The notes below the pieces were generated by a model that was not told the origin of the DNA, ran no database searches, and worked only from the letters and a program-made list of their open reading frames with translations. Positions 1 through 5,088 of a stretch of DNA of 5,563 nucleotides are shown here, one piece after another. The stretch's first letter is position 1. Every line of letters starts with the position of its first letter. Source of the DNA: Deltaproteobacteria bacterium CG07_land_8_20_14_0_80_60_11 (lineage in GTDB: Bacteria; Desulfobacterota; Desulfobaccia; Desulfobaccales; 0-14-0-80-60-11); contig PEWM01000114.1 in the NCBI GenBank assembly GCA_002779455.1, positions 1 through 5,563 of the forward strand. Direction: 5' to 3'. The position numbers and the translations under genes are program-made.

Positions 1-312
1 ATCCGGGCCCAAATCCTTCAGCGACAGCGGGATGCCGTAGCGCCGGGCCAGTTCCTGCACCGCCTCGGGGAAGCTCAGGCGGTGGTACTGCATGAGGAAG
101 GAAAAGACGTTGCCGCCGGCCCCGCAGCCGAAACAGTGGAAAATGCCCTTCTCCGGCGCCACCGTGAACGACGGCTTGGTCTCGGAATGGAACGGGCACA
201 GCCCCGAAAGATTTCTCCCCTTTTGCGTCAACTTGACGTACTGGCCCACCACCTCCTCAATGGCGGCGGCGTCTTTGATCTCCAGGAGCTTGTCTTCGGG
301 GATAAAAGCCAT
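1..312 (-). CDS. dnaG: DNA primase DnaG, N-terminal part (gene runs off the left edge)
   Basis: DnaG makes the RNA primers for replication and works at the fork with the replicative helicase. Only the first 104 codons are here. They encode the whole CHC2-type zinc-binding domain: C39-P-F-H42, then C60-F-G-C63 in the context GIFHCFGCGAGGN, giving a C-x2-H-x17-C-x2-C ligand set. The block K46-P-S-F-T-V and the helix after it (FSFLM, then LSFPEAVQELARRYGI) are typical of bacterial primases. The catalytic TOPRIM domain lies outside the window. The ATG at 312 is favoured because the protein then begins MAFIPEDKLLEIKDAAAIEEVV, as the family does. No Shine-Dalgarno sequence precedes it; the leader is a run of A-rich 7-base repeats. 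It lies downstream of rpsU, yqeY and mutS2 on the same strand, recalling the rpsU-dnaG-rpoD operon, so rpoD may follow to the left (inference). Confidence 0.96.
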   Translation of the reverse strand, partial: MAFIPEDKLLEIKDAAAIEEVVGQYVKLTQKGRNLSGLCPFHSETKPSFTVAPEKGIFHCFGCGAGGNVFSFLMQYHRLSFPEAVQELARRYGIPLSLKDLGPD

Positions 313-322
313 TTAAAAGCCG

Positions 323-350
323 TTTTTAGTTTTTGGTTTTTCGTTTTTAG
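323..350. repeat. Four tandem 7-base TTTTTNG units just upstream of dnaG
   Basis: Four consecutive units TTTTTAG, TTTTTGG, TTTTTCG and TTTTTAG are read on the plus strand. Read as mRNA for dnaG (minus strand) they give an A-rich leader of CNAAAAA units ending 10 bases before the ATG. The octamer TTAAAAGC occurs on both sides (313-320 and 351-358) as a direct repeat, which could be chance or a trace of how the block arose. No ribosome binding site is visible in it. Confidence 0.75.
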
Positions 351-370
351 TTAAAAGCTTACCTTGTTGG

Positions 371-393
371 CAGCACAGACTTTCCAGCCTTTC
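371..393. repeat. Decayed copy of the CACAGGC/GCCTGTG repeat
   Basis: The segment GCACAGACTTTCCAGCC (373-389) matches the intact palindromic repeat at 440-461 except for one internal change (GACT for GGCT), and it loses the right arm beyond GCC. It looks like a degenerate second copy of the same element about 67 bases away. Confidence 0.55.
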
Positions 394-404
394 CATTTCC
401 TCAA

Positions 405-429
405 TGTAGGGCGGGCATTGCCCGCCATT
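405..429. repeat. GC-palindromic repeat, copy A (GGCGGGCA / TGCCCGCC)
   Basis: Two 8-base arms, GGCGGGCA (410-417) and TGCCCGCC (419-426), are separated by one base and flanked by TGTAG on the left and ATT on the right. The whole 25-base unit reappears as its reverse complement at 617-641 with a single central mismatch. It is a REP-like extragenic element, with no T-run that would make it a terminator for either strand. Confidence 0.8.
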
Positions 430-439
430 TTCTCTGGTG

Positions 440-461
440 GCACAGGCTTTCCAGCCTGTGC
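440..461. repeat. Palindromic repeat GCACAGGCT - ttcc - AGCCTGTGC
   Basis: A perfect 9-base stem (440-448 with 453-461) encloses a TTCC loop. It belongs to a different family from the flanking GGCGGGC palindromes, and a decayed copy lies at 371-393. It is non-coding, and its transcript could fold into a stable hairpin on either strand. Confidence 0.8.
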
Positions 462-465
462 TCTT

Positions 466-485
466 GGCGGGCGGGGACGCCCGCC
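466..485. repeat. GC-palindromic repeat, copy B (GGCGGGCG / CGCCCGCC)
   Basis: An 8-base stem (466-473 with 478-485) with a GGGA loop, followed by CTAC as in the other copies of the GGCGGGC family. It starts five bases after the CACAGGC element, so the two hairpins are nearly back to back. Confidence 0.75.
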
Positions 486-491
486 CTACTG

Positions 492-554
492 CTTTTTCCT
501 CTCGTTCCCAAGCTCCCGCTTTCTCCTCTCGTTCCCAAGTTGTACTTAGGAACG
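492..554. repeat. Tandem 27-base repeat CCTCTCGTTCCCAAG with hairpin
   Basis: CCTCTCGTTCCCAAG occurs at 498-512 and 525-539, exactly 27 bases apart, inside two 27-base units (492-518, 519-545) that are most alike in their left two thirds. The second copy also folds back: CGTTCC-C-AAG (530-539) pairs with CTT-A-GGAACG (545-554) around a TTGTA loop, with one mismatch. This is a third repeat family in the gap. Confidence 0.7.
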
Positions 555-565
555 CTCTTGTTTTT

Positions 566-582
566 GCCAAGCTCCGCTTGGC
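566..582. repeat. Inverted repeat GCCAAGC - tcc - GCTTGGC
   Basis: A perfect 7-base stem with a 3-base loop. A TTTTT run precedes it on the plus strand, which puts the tract on the wrong side for a plus-strand terminator. On the minus strand it is followed by A residues, so it is not a terminator for mutS2. It may be part of the CGTTCCCAAG-type element on its left. Confidence 0.65.
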
Positions 583-591
583 CTGTGGTGG

Positions 592-611
592 GGCGGGCCT
601 CCGTGCCCGCC
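592..611. repeat. GC-palindromic repeat, copy C (GGCGGGC / GCCCGCC)
   Basis: A 7-base stem (592-598 with 605-611) and a six-base CTCCGT loop. It belongs to the same family as copies A, B and D and lies eight bases from copy D. The pair could fold as two separate hairpins or cross-pair. Confidence 0.72.
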
Positions 612-616
612 GCCTT

Positions 617-641
617 AATGGCGGGCAGTGCCCGCCCTACA
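617..641. repeat. GC-palindromic repeat, copy D (inverted copy of A)
   Basis: The arms GGCGGGCA (620-627) and TGCCCGCC (629-636) are flanked by AAT on the left and CTACA on the right. It is the reverse complement of copy A (405-429) apart from the central base, so the repeat cluster is bounded by an inverted pair. It lies 18 bases beyond the mutS2 stop. The T-run after it (642-648) follows on the plus strand only, where no gene is read. Confidence 0.8.
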
Positions 642-659
642 TTTTTTTCCCTTTTCCCC

Positions 660-3020
660 CTACTCCTTTAAATCCACCACCGTCACCCCGGGGTTGGCGT
701 CGGCGTGGAGTTCCTTTACCAGGCCGTGGTGCTTCAGGTGGTCCCACAGGGCGCGTTTGAGGCGGCCGGTGCCCACGCCGTGGATGATATCCACCTTTTC
801 GGTGCCGTGGAGCACCGCCTGGTCGATGAGCCGGTCCACCAGGGGCAGGGCCTCGTCCACCCGCAGGCCCACCAGGTTGAGGCTGGGGAGCCAGGCCGGC
901 GGCCGGTGAAAGCCCGAGGCGGCGCCGCTTCGGATCGCTCTTCCCGCCTCGCCGCCTACCGGGGTGACCTCCTCCGGGCTGACCCGAAGCTTGACGTTCC
1001 TGGCCTGGACCTCCAGGCGGCCGTCCCGGGTATCGGTGGCGACAATCTGGCCGGTCAGACCCAGGGCCGGCAGGAAGACCTGCTGGCCGGACCGGAACCG
1101 GGTAACCGCGGCCGGGGCCGGGCCGGGGCCGGGCGACAGGTCCGCCAGCAATTTCGCCTGGCGACCGGAAAACTCCTGGCGCAGACGGCCCCAGGGCTCA
1201 ACGCCGTTTTTCAGCCTCCGGACGATAGATTTGAACTCGGCCTCAGCCTCTTTGATGCGGGCCAACGCCGCAGCTTTGGCGTCGTTGACCAGGCGGGTGC
1301 GCTCGGCTGCCAACTCGGATTGTCGCGCCTCAAGTTCACGGTTGTGTCGGTCCAGTTCCGCTTCCCGACGCTTGAGTTCCATCTCCTGGTGGGCCAGGTG
1401 CTGCTGGGCCGCCTCCACCGAAGCCAGGAGCCGGTAGGCTCGGAGTTCGTCCTGATTCAGGTAGCCCTCGGCCATCTCCAGAATCTCCGGGGCGAGACCC
1501 ATTTCCCGGGCGATCTTCAAGGCGTTGGAGGCCCCCACCACCCCGTAAGCCAGGCGATAGGTGGGCCGCCGGGTTTCCTCATTGAACACCACCGACACGT
1601 TTTCGAAGCCCTCGGTTTTTTGGGCAAAACTCTTGAGGATGGGCAGGTGGGTGGTAGCGGCGCCGTAAGCCCCCCGCTGATAGAAGGCCTGGAGCAGGGC
1701 CAGGGCCAGGGCGCCGCCCTCGGTGGGGTCGGTGGCCGTGCCCAGTTCGTCCAGGAGGATGAGGGACGACTCCGGGAGGCCGGCGAGCATCGTCAGCGCC
1801 CGCTTCAGGTGGGCCGAAAAGGTGCTGAGGCTCTGGAACAGGTCCTGGGGGTCGCCGATGTCGGCGAAGACCGCCCCAAACGGACACAGTTCGCTGCCCT
1901 CGTCCACGGGCAGGGGGATGCCGCTCTGGGCCATCAGGGTCAGGAGGCCCAGGGTTTTGAGGGCCACGGTCTTGCCGCCGGCGTTGGCCCCGGAGATGAT
2001 GAGAAAGCGGTGTTCGGGGTCGAGCTTAAGGTCAATGGGGACCACATCCGGGGCCGCGCTATTCTCCCGGCGCTGCTGCACCAGGAGGGGGTGGCGGGCC
2101 TGGCGGAAGTCTACCCCGCCTTTAGTCCGCCAGATGGGCTCCCGGGCCCGGAACTCCTCGGCGAATTTGACCTTCGCCTGGATGGCGTCCAGTTCGCCTA
2201 AGGTCGTGAGGGTCAGGCGAATTTCGTCGAGATGATTCCGCACCAGGCCGGTGAGCCTTCTCAGCACCGCCTCTTCTTCCCGCTTTTCCCGGTTGTGGAG
2301 GAGGTTCAAGGCGTTGTTGTGCTCCACGATGACCAGGGGCTCGAGAAACAGGGTGGCCCTGGTCTGGGACTGGTCGTGGATGATGCCGGGAATGACGCCC
2401 TTGTGGTCAGCCTTGATGGGAATGACGTAGCGGCCGTGGCGCTGGGAAATGAGGGGGCTCTGGAGGGCGTCCTGAAAGGCCGGTTGGAAAAACTCCTGCT
2501 TGATCTGGCGGTTGACCCGCTCCCGGGTGTCGGTCAGCTCCCGGCGCACCTGGGCCAGGGCGGGGCTGGCCTGATCCAGGATAAAGTTGTGGGGGCTGAT
2601 GCACTGTTGAATGACCTCGGTGAGCGGGGTCAGGTCCCTGAGTGTATCGGCCAGGGCCGAAAGGCGCGGGGTCAGATCGCCCCCTAACCGGATATAGTGC
2701 CTGAGGCGCCGGGCCAGGCGCAGCACCTGCAAGACGTGGTTGAAGGCCTCGGCGGGCAGTAAGCTGCCCCGGACGGTGGCCTTGGTCAGCCAGGGGGTCA
2801 GCAGGGGAAAATCGGTCAGGGGGACGGGGCCTTCACGGTATTGGAGTTCGCGCAATTCCTGGATTTGCCGGAACGGCGCCTGGACCTGGTGCAGATCGGC
2901 GAGGAGGGCAAGGGGCTTGAGGGCGCCCAGGAAATCCCGCCCGAGGTCAGAGACGGCGTAGGTTTGCACCACCCGGAGAAGCTGAGGAAACTCCAGGGCG
3001 GTCAACGTTTGCTCTGGCAT
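660..3020 (-). CDS. mutS2: MutS2 family ATPase with C-terminal Smr domain
   Basis: 786 residues, the usual length for MutS2. Residues 1 to about 310 are the MutS core/lever region without the mismatch-reading domain of MutS. The ABC-type ATPase follows: Walker A GANAGGKT (344-351), signature-like SLSTFSAHL (397-405), Walker B LILLDELGTATDP (420-432), and the switch histidine in TTHLP (H458). Residues about 520-600 form a charged coiled coil, 640-687 a small KOW-like beta domain, and 714-786 the Smr domain with HGVGTGRL (747-754). Known roles of the family are recognition of branched DNA, suppression of recombination and, in Bacillus subtilis, rescue of collided ribosomes. The Smr entry motif reads LNLVGLR, not the LDLRG or LDLHG form, so nuclease activity is not assured. 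The ATG at 3020 gives the family start (MPEQTLTALEFPQLL) and has GGAG four bases upstream. It lies 33 bases after yqeY, in the rpsU operon. Confidence 0.97.
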   Translation of the reverse strand: MPEQTLTALEFPQLLRVVQTYAVSDLGRDFLGALKPLALLADLHQVQAPFRQIQELRELQYREGPVPLTDFPLLTPWLTKATVRGSLLPAEAFNHVLQVLRLARRLRHYIRLGGDLTPRLSALADTLRDLTPLTEVIQQCISPHNFILDQASPALAQVRRELTDTRERVNRQIKQEFFQPAFQDALQSPLISQRHGRYVIPIKADHKGVIPGIIHDQSQTRATLFLEPLVIVEHNNALNLLHNREKREEEAVLRRLTGLVRNHLDEIRLTLTTLGELDAIQAKVKFAEEFRAREPIWRTKGGVDFRQARHPLLVQQRRENSAAPDVVPIDLKLDPEHRFLIISGANAGGKTVALKTLGLLTLMAQSGIPLPVDEGSELCPFGAVFADIGDPQDLFQSLSTFSAHLKRALTMLAGLPESSLILLDELGTATDPTEGGALALALLQAFYQRGAYGAATTHLPILKSFAQKTEGFENVSVVFNEETRRPTYRLAYGVVGASNALKIAREMGLAPEILEMAEGYLNQDELRAYRLLASVEAAQQHLAHQEMELKRREAELDRHNRELEARQSELAAERTRLVNDAKAAALARIKEAEAEFKSIVRRLKNGVEPWGRLRQEFSGRQAKLLADLSPGPGPAPAAVTRFRSGQQVFLPALGLTGQIVATDTRDGRLEVQARNVKLRVSPEEVTPVGGEAGRAIRSGAASGFHRPPAWLPSLNLVGLRVDEALPLVDRLIDQAVLHGTEKVDIIHGVGTGRLKRALWDHLKHHGLVKELHADANPGVTVVDLKE

Positions 3021-3053
3021 GGCACTCCAGGTTTCCGTTTGAGGGTGGAAGGT

Positions 3054-3500
3054 CTATGCACCCAGACGCTGCCGCGCGATCTCTCGAATCACCTTGCCGT
3101 CAGCCCGGCCGGCGAGGCGGGCCATGGCGTTTTTCATTACTTTTCCCAGGTCGTTCGGGCCGGTAGCCCCCAATTCGGCGATGACCGCGTCCACTTCGGC
3201 GGCCATTTCTTCGGGGCTCAGTTGCGGTGGCAAAAAAGAGAGGAGGACACTGAGTTCCTCCTCTTCCTGTTTGGCAAGTTCGGGGCGGCCGGCCTTGGTG
3301 TACTCGGCTATGGCCTCCCGACGCTGCTTTACCTGCGTGTTGATGGTTGCCTGCAGCTCGGCTTCGGTGAGCGGACGTTTAACGTCCACCTCGCGGTAAC
3401 GGATGGCGCTCTTCAACAGCCGCAAGGTGGATGTCGCCACCGGTTGTTGGTTTTTGATGGCCTCTTTGAAGGCCTGATCCAGCCGCTGATAAAGGGACAT
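3054..3500 (-). CDS. yqeY: GatB/YqeY domain-containing protein
   Basis: 148 residues, normal for stand-alone YqeY proteins, which resemble the C-terminal tRNA-binding domain of GatB, a subunit of the tRNA amidotransferase. The exact cellular role is not established. Family blocks visible are STLRLLKSAI (24-33), QVKQRREAIAEY (56-67), GRPELAKQEEEEL (71-83), LPPQLS (90-95) and LGKVM...GRADGKVIREI (118-141). I chose the ATG at 3500 over the TTG one codon upstream. The ATG gives the common MSLYQRL start and has GAGGG (3507-3511) six bases ahead, inside the last codons of rpsU. The rpsU stop and this start share one base (TGATG), so translation is probably coupled to rpsU. mutS2 follows 33 bases later. 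Confidence 0.95.
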   Translation of the reverse strand: MSLYQRLDQAFKEAIKNQQPVATSTLRLLKSAIRYREVDVKRPLTEAELQATINTQVKQRREAIAEYTKAGRPELAKQEEEELSVLLSFLPPQLSPEEMAAEVDAVIAELGATGPNDLGKVMKNAMARLAGRADGKVIREIARQRLGA

Positions 3501-3700
3501 CAATTGCCCTCAATTTTCCGCAGCTTCTTCAAAGCCCGCTTTTTGGCCGCCAAAATCTTCTTCTTCCGCTTAATGCTGGGCTTTTCGTAATGTTCCCGTT
3601 TGCGAATCTCAGAGAGAATCCCGGCCTTTTCGCACTGCTTTTTAAAGCGCTTTAAGGCGACCTCGAAAGGTTCGTTGGGTTTTACCCTGACGCCGGGCAT
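3500..3700 (-). CDS. rpsU: 30S ribosomal protein S21
   Basis: 66 residues, very basic, a component of the small ribosomal subunit platform involved in initiation. The sequence is classic S21: MPGVRVKPNEPFEVALKRF, the FKKQCEKAGILSEIRKRE segment (19-36), HYEKPSIKRKKK (37-48), and a lysine/arginine-rich C-terminal helix (AAKKRALKKLRK). The ATG at 3700 is supported by a strong GGAGG (3709-3713 on the minus strand, part of a GGGGGGAGG run) eight bases upstream. It is the first gene of the minus-strand operon. A TTGACA promoter lies at 3821-3848, giving a leader of roughly 110 bases. Its stop codon overlaps the yqeY ATG by one base. Confidence 0.97.
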   Translation of the reverse strand: MPGVRVKPNEPFEVALKRFKKQCEKAGILSEIRKREHYEKPSIKRKKKILAAKKRALKKLRKIEGN

Positions 3701-3820
3701 CCATTTCGCCTCCCCCCATTGTCAGATAGCACCTGCCGTCCCGCCCTCTTGTTGCACATTAACCGGATCACGCCAAGAAATTGGTGGGGCCGACATGGTG
3801 ATTATGCTACAAACGTTTAT

Positions 3821-3848
3821 TGTTTATCATCTATTTCAAAACTGTCAA
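3821..3848 (-). promoter_or_regulatory. Putative sigma-70-type promoter for the rpsU operon
   Basis: On the minus strand there is a perfect -35 TTGACA (3843-3848), then 16 bases, then TAAACA (3821-3826). The -10 is weak (3 of 6), but the surroundings are AT-rich (GATAAACAATAAA). Transcription would start near 3814, leaving about 110 bases of leader before rpsU. No simple terminator or attenuator hairpin is seen in that leader. Confidence 0.5.
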
Positions 3849-3876
3849 GAGCTTTTGTGTGGAAACTTAAGGTACA

Positions 3877-3889
3877 GGGGAATTTCCCC
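3877..3889. promoter_or_regulatory. Short perfect dyad GGGGAA-T-TTCCCC, possible operator
   Basis: A 13-base palindrome with 6-base arms in the intergenic region between divergent rpsU and the peptidase gene. It is 28 bases upstream of the rpsU -35 and about 17 bases upstream of the candidate -35 of the peptidase gene. No regulator is identifiable, and one copy this short could be chance. Confidence 0.3.
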
Positions 3890-3905
3890 GTTTCAAGAAA
3901 AATAT

Positions 3906-3936
3906 TTGGCGCAAGAGGCCCTGCTTAGCGTATCAT
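3906..3936 (+). promoter_or_regulatory. Putative promoter for the S49 peptidase gene
   Basis: TTGGCG (3906-3911) and TATCAT (3931-3936, 5 of 6 to TATAAT) are separated by 19 bases, slightly longer than optimal. Transcription would start near 3943, about 28 bases before the ATG. The gene's ribosome binding site GAGG (3961-3964, within GAGGTGAGGT) falls inside that leader. Confidence 0.4.
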
Positions 3937-3970
3937 GGCACTATTAACCAATTTAGCCACGAGGTGAGGT

Positions 3971-4903
3971 ATGCGGCGCCTAACAATTTGCTGCCTGGTC
4001 TGGTTGGCGGTCTGGCTGCTGGCGGCAGGCTGCGTCACCGTCAAGGTGAGCCTGTTTGAAGAGCCGGGCCCCTTGAAGGAAAAAACCATCTCGGGCTATG
4101 GCCGGGACAAGATCCTGCTCATGGAGGTCGCAGGGGTCATCCTGGAAGGGCCGCACCGCCTCCTGGGGCTGACGAAAGGGGTGACCTCGCCCAGCCGGAT
4201 CAAGGAAGAACTGGAAAAAGCGGCCAGAGATGACCGCGTCAAGGCGGTGGTCTTGAAGATTAATTCCCCGGGGGGCACCGTGAGCGCCGCGGATGTCATT
4301 CTCCACGAACTCAAGGCCTTCAAGGCGGCCAAAGCCGTGCCGGTGGTGGTCTGCCTGCAGGGCCTGGCCACTTCCGGGGGCTACTACCTGGCCCAGGCGG
4401 GGGACACCATCATTGCCTATCCCACCTGCATCACCGGTTCCATCGGGGTCATTGCCATGAAATTCAACCTCCGGGGGCTGATGGACAAGTTCGGAGTGGA
4501 CGACGATGTCGTCAAGAGCGGCAGATGGAAGGATTTCTGGTCCCCCTTCCGGCCCGCCACCCCGCAGGAGAAGGAGATGATGCAGCAGGTCATCGATGAC
4601 TTTTACCGGCAGTTTGTGGACGTGGTGGCCCAGGGGCGGAAGTTGAGTCTGAAAAAAACCCGGGAAGTGGCCGATGGCCGGATCTTTACCGCCTCCCAGG
4701 CCCGGGACCTGGGTCTGGTGGATCAGTTGGGTTACCTGGACGATGCCCTGGAGTTGGCCAGGGTCAGGGCGGGCCTGGACGGCCCCAGAGTCATCACCTA
4801 TCACCGGCCCGGCAGCTACAAGCCGACGATTTACTCGTTAATGCCTGACCTGGACATGGCGGGGCCCCAGTTCCTGTACCTCTGGTGGGCCGGAGGCACT
4901 TGA
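3971..4903 (+). CDS. sppA: Signal peptide peptidase SppA-type (S49) lipoprotein
   Basis: 310 residues, the short single-domain form of the S49 serine peptidase family, which cleaves leftover signal peptides and other membrane-associated peptides. The N-terminus MRR plus a hydrophobic stretch ending LLAAGC is a lipoprotein signal, with Cys21 the predicted lipidated residue. The protease core follows: VVLKINSPGGTVSAAD (93-108, oxyanion region), nucleophile S135 in LATSGGYYLA, ITGSIGVI (154-161), and general-base K187 in SGRWKDFWSPFR. The 52-residue S-to-K spacing equals that of Bacillus subtilis SppA (S147/K199). GRIFTASQARDLGLVDQLG (236-254) is the conserved C-terminal block. The ATG at 3971 is preceded by GAGGTGAGGT. 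It is transcribed divergently from rpsU and is apparently monocistronic, with a terminator-like hairpin just after the stop. Confidence 0.94.
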   Translation: MRRLTICCLVWLAVWLLAAGCVTVKVSLFEEPGPLKEKTISGYGRDKILLMEVAGVILEGPHRLLGLTKGVTSPSRIKEELEKAARDDRVKAVVLKINSPGGTVSAADVILHELKAFKAAKAVPVVVCLQGLATSGGYYLAQAGDTIIAYPTCITGSIGVIAMKFNLRGLMDKFGVDDDVVKSGRWKDFWSPFRPATPQEKEMMQQVIDDFYRQFVDVVAQGRKLSLKKTREVADGRIFTASQARDLGLVDQLGYLDDALELARVRAGLDGPRVITYHRPGSYKPTIYSLMPDLDMAGPQFLYLWWAGGT

Positions 4904-4914
4904 GGTCAGAGCCG

Positions 4915-4939
4915 CCGGGACGGCCCGGATGATTTTTTT
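4915..4939 (+). terminator. Probable Rho-independent terminator after the S49 peptidase gene
   Basis: CCGGG (4915-4919), an ACGG loop and CCCGG (4924-4928) form a GC stem. The bases ATGA and then seven T residues (4933-4939) follow. The stem is only five base pairs and is offset four bases from the T-run, so termination may be incomplete. It begins 12 bases after the stop codon. Confidence 0.5.
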
Positions 4940-5044
4940 CACGGTCTGCGCCCCGCAACCGATAAGGAAAACAGGGGGACAGGCCGGTGTGGCGGGCCGG
5001 GTCCGGGAAATACAGTCCTTAAGTTGTTTTGAAGATGGCCCCAC

Positions 5045-5073
5045 TTTACTTTAAAGGTGAACCAGATTATAAT
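5045..5073 (+). promoter_or_regulatory. Putative sigma-70-type promoter of the flgM-like gene
   Basis: TTTACT (5045-5050, 4 of 6 to TTGACA), a 17-base spacer, and a perfect TATAAT (5068-5073). The predicted start point is about 5080, only some nine bases before the ATG at 5089. A FliA-type motif (TAAA-N15-GCCGATAA) was looked for and not found: TAAA exists at 5052-5055, but the matching -10 does not. Confidence 0.6.
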
Positions 5074-5088
5074 TATTTCTAAAATAAT
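5072..5088. promoter_or_regulatory. AT-only dyad ATTATTT-cta-AAATAAT abutting the flgM-like ATG
   Basis: A perfect 7-base inverted repeat with a 3-base centre. It overlaps the end of the -10 box, covers the predicted transcription start and touches the start codon. It could be an operator, or chance in AT-rich promoter DNA. The RNA form is weak because it has no GC pairs and the transcript probably begins inside it. Confidence 0.35.

Noticed and set aside
313..570. 85-codon open frame on the minus strand between dnaG and mutS2
   Set aside because: It is a translation of the palindromic repeats (the peptide GGQCPPYI comes from the GGCGGGCA...TGCCCGCCCTAC repeat and is also produced from the opposite strand copy at 617-641). 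It has no protein-like conservation signal.
404..641. CRISPR array
   Set aside because: The repeats are palindromes of different families with irregular spacing and mixed orientation; there are no regular repeat-spacer units.
566..659. Rho-independent terminator for mutS2
   Set aside because: Hairpins are present downstream of the mutS2 stop, but none is followed by a T-run on the minus strand. The T-runs lie on the wrong side.
705..2201. 498-codon open frame on the plus strand opposite mutS2
   Set aside because: It is an antisense shadow of a fully conserved mutS2 frame in high-GC DNA. Its translation is Gly/Gln/Leu-rich with no recognisable domain, and no ribosome binding site or promoter was seen.
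3503..3503. TTG start of yqeY one codon upstream of the ATG
   Set aside because: The ATG at 3500 has better spacing to GAGGG and gives the family's usual MSL start.
3906..3925. Sigma-54 promoter (TGGCGC...TGCT) upstream of the S49 peptidase gene
   Set aside because: The GG and GC elements are not separated by the required ten bases.
3980..4804. 274-codon open frame on the minus strand opposite the S49 peptidase gene
   Set aside because: Antisense shadow: the plus strand encodes an intact S49 peptidase with its catalytic residues, while the minus-strand product is His/Pro/Asp-rich and resembles nothing.
5052..5078. Sigma-28 (FliA) promoter for the flgM-like gene
   Set aside because: TAAA is present, but the bases 15 downstream do not resemble GCCGATAA, whereas a good TATAAT promoter overlaps.
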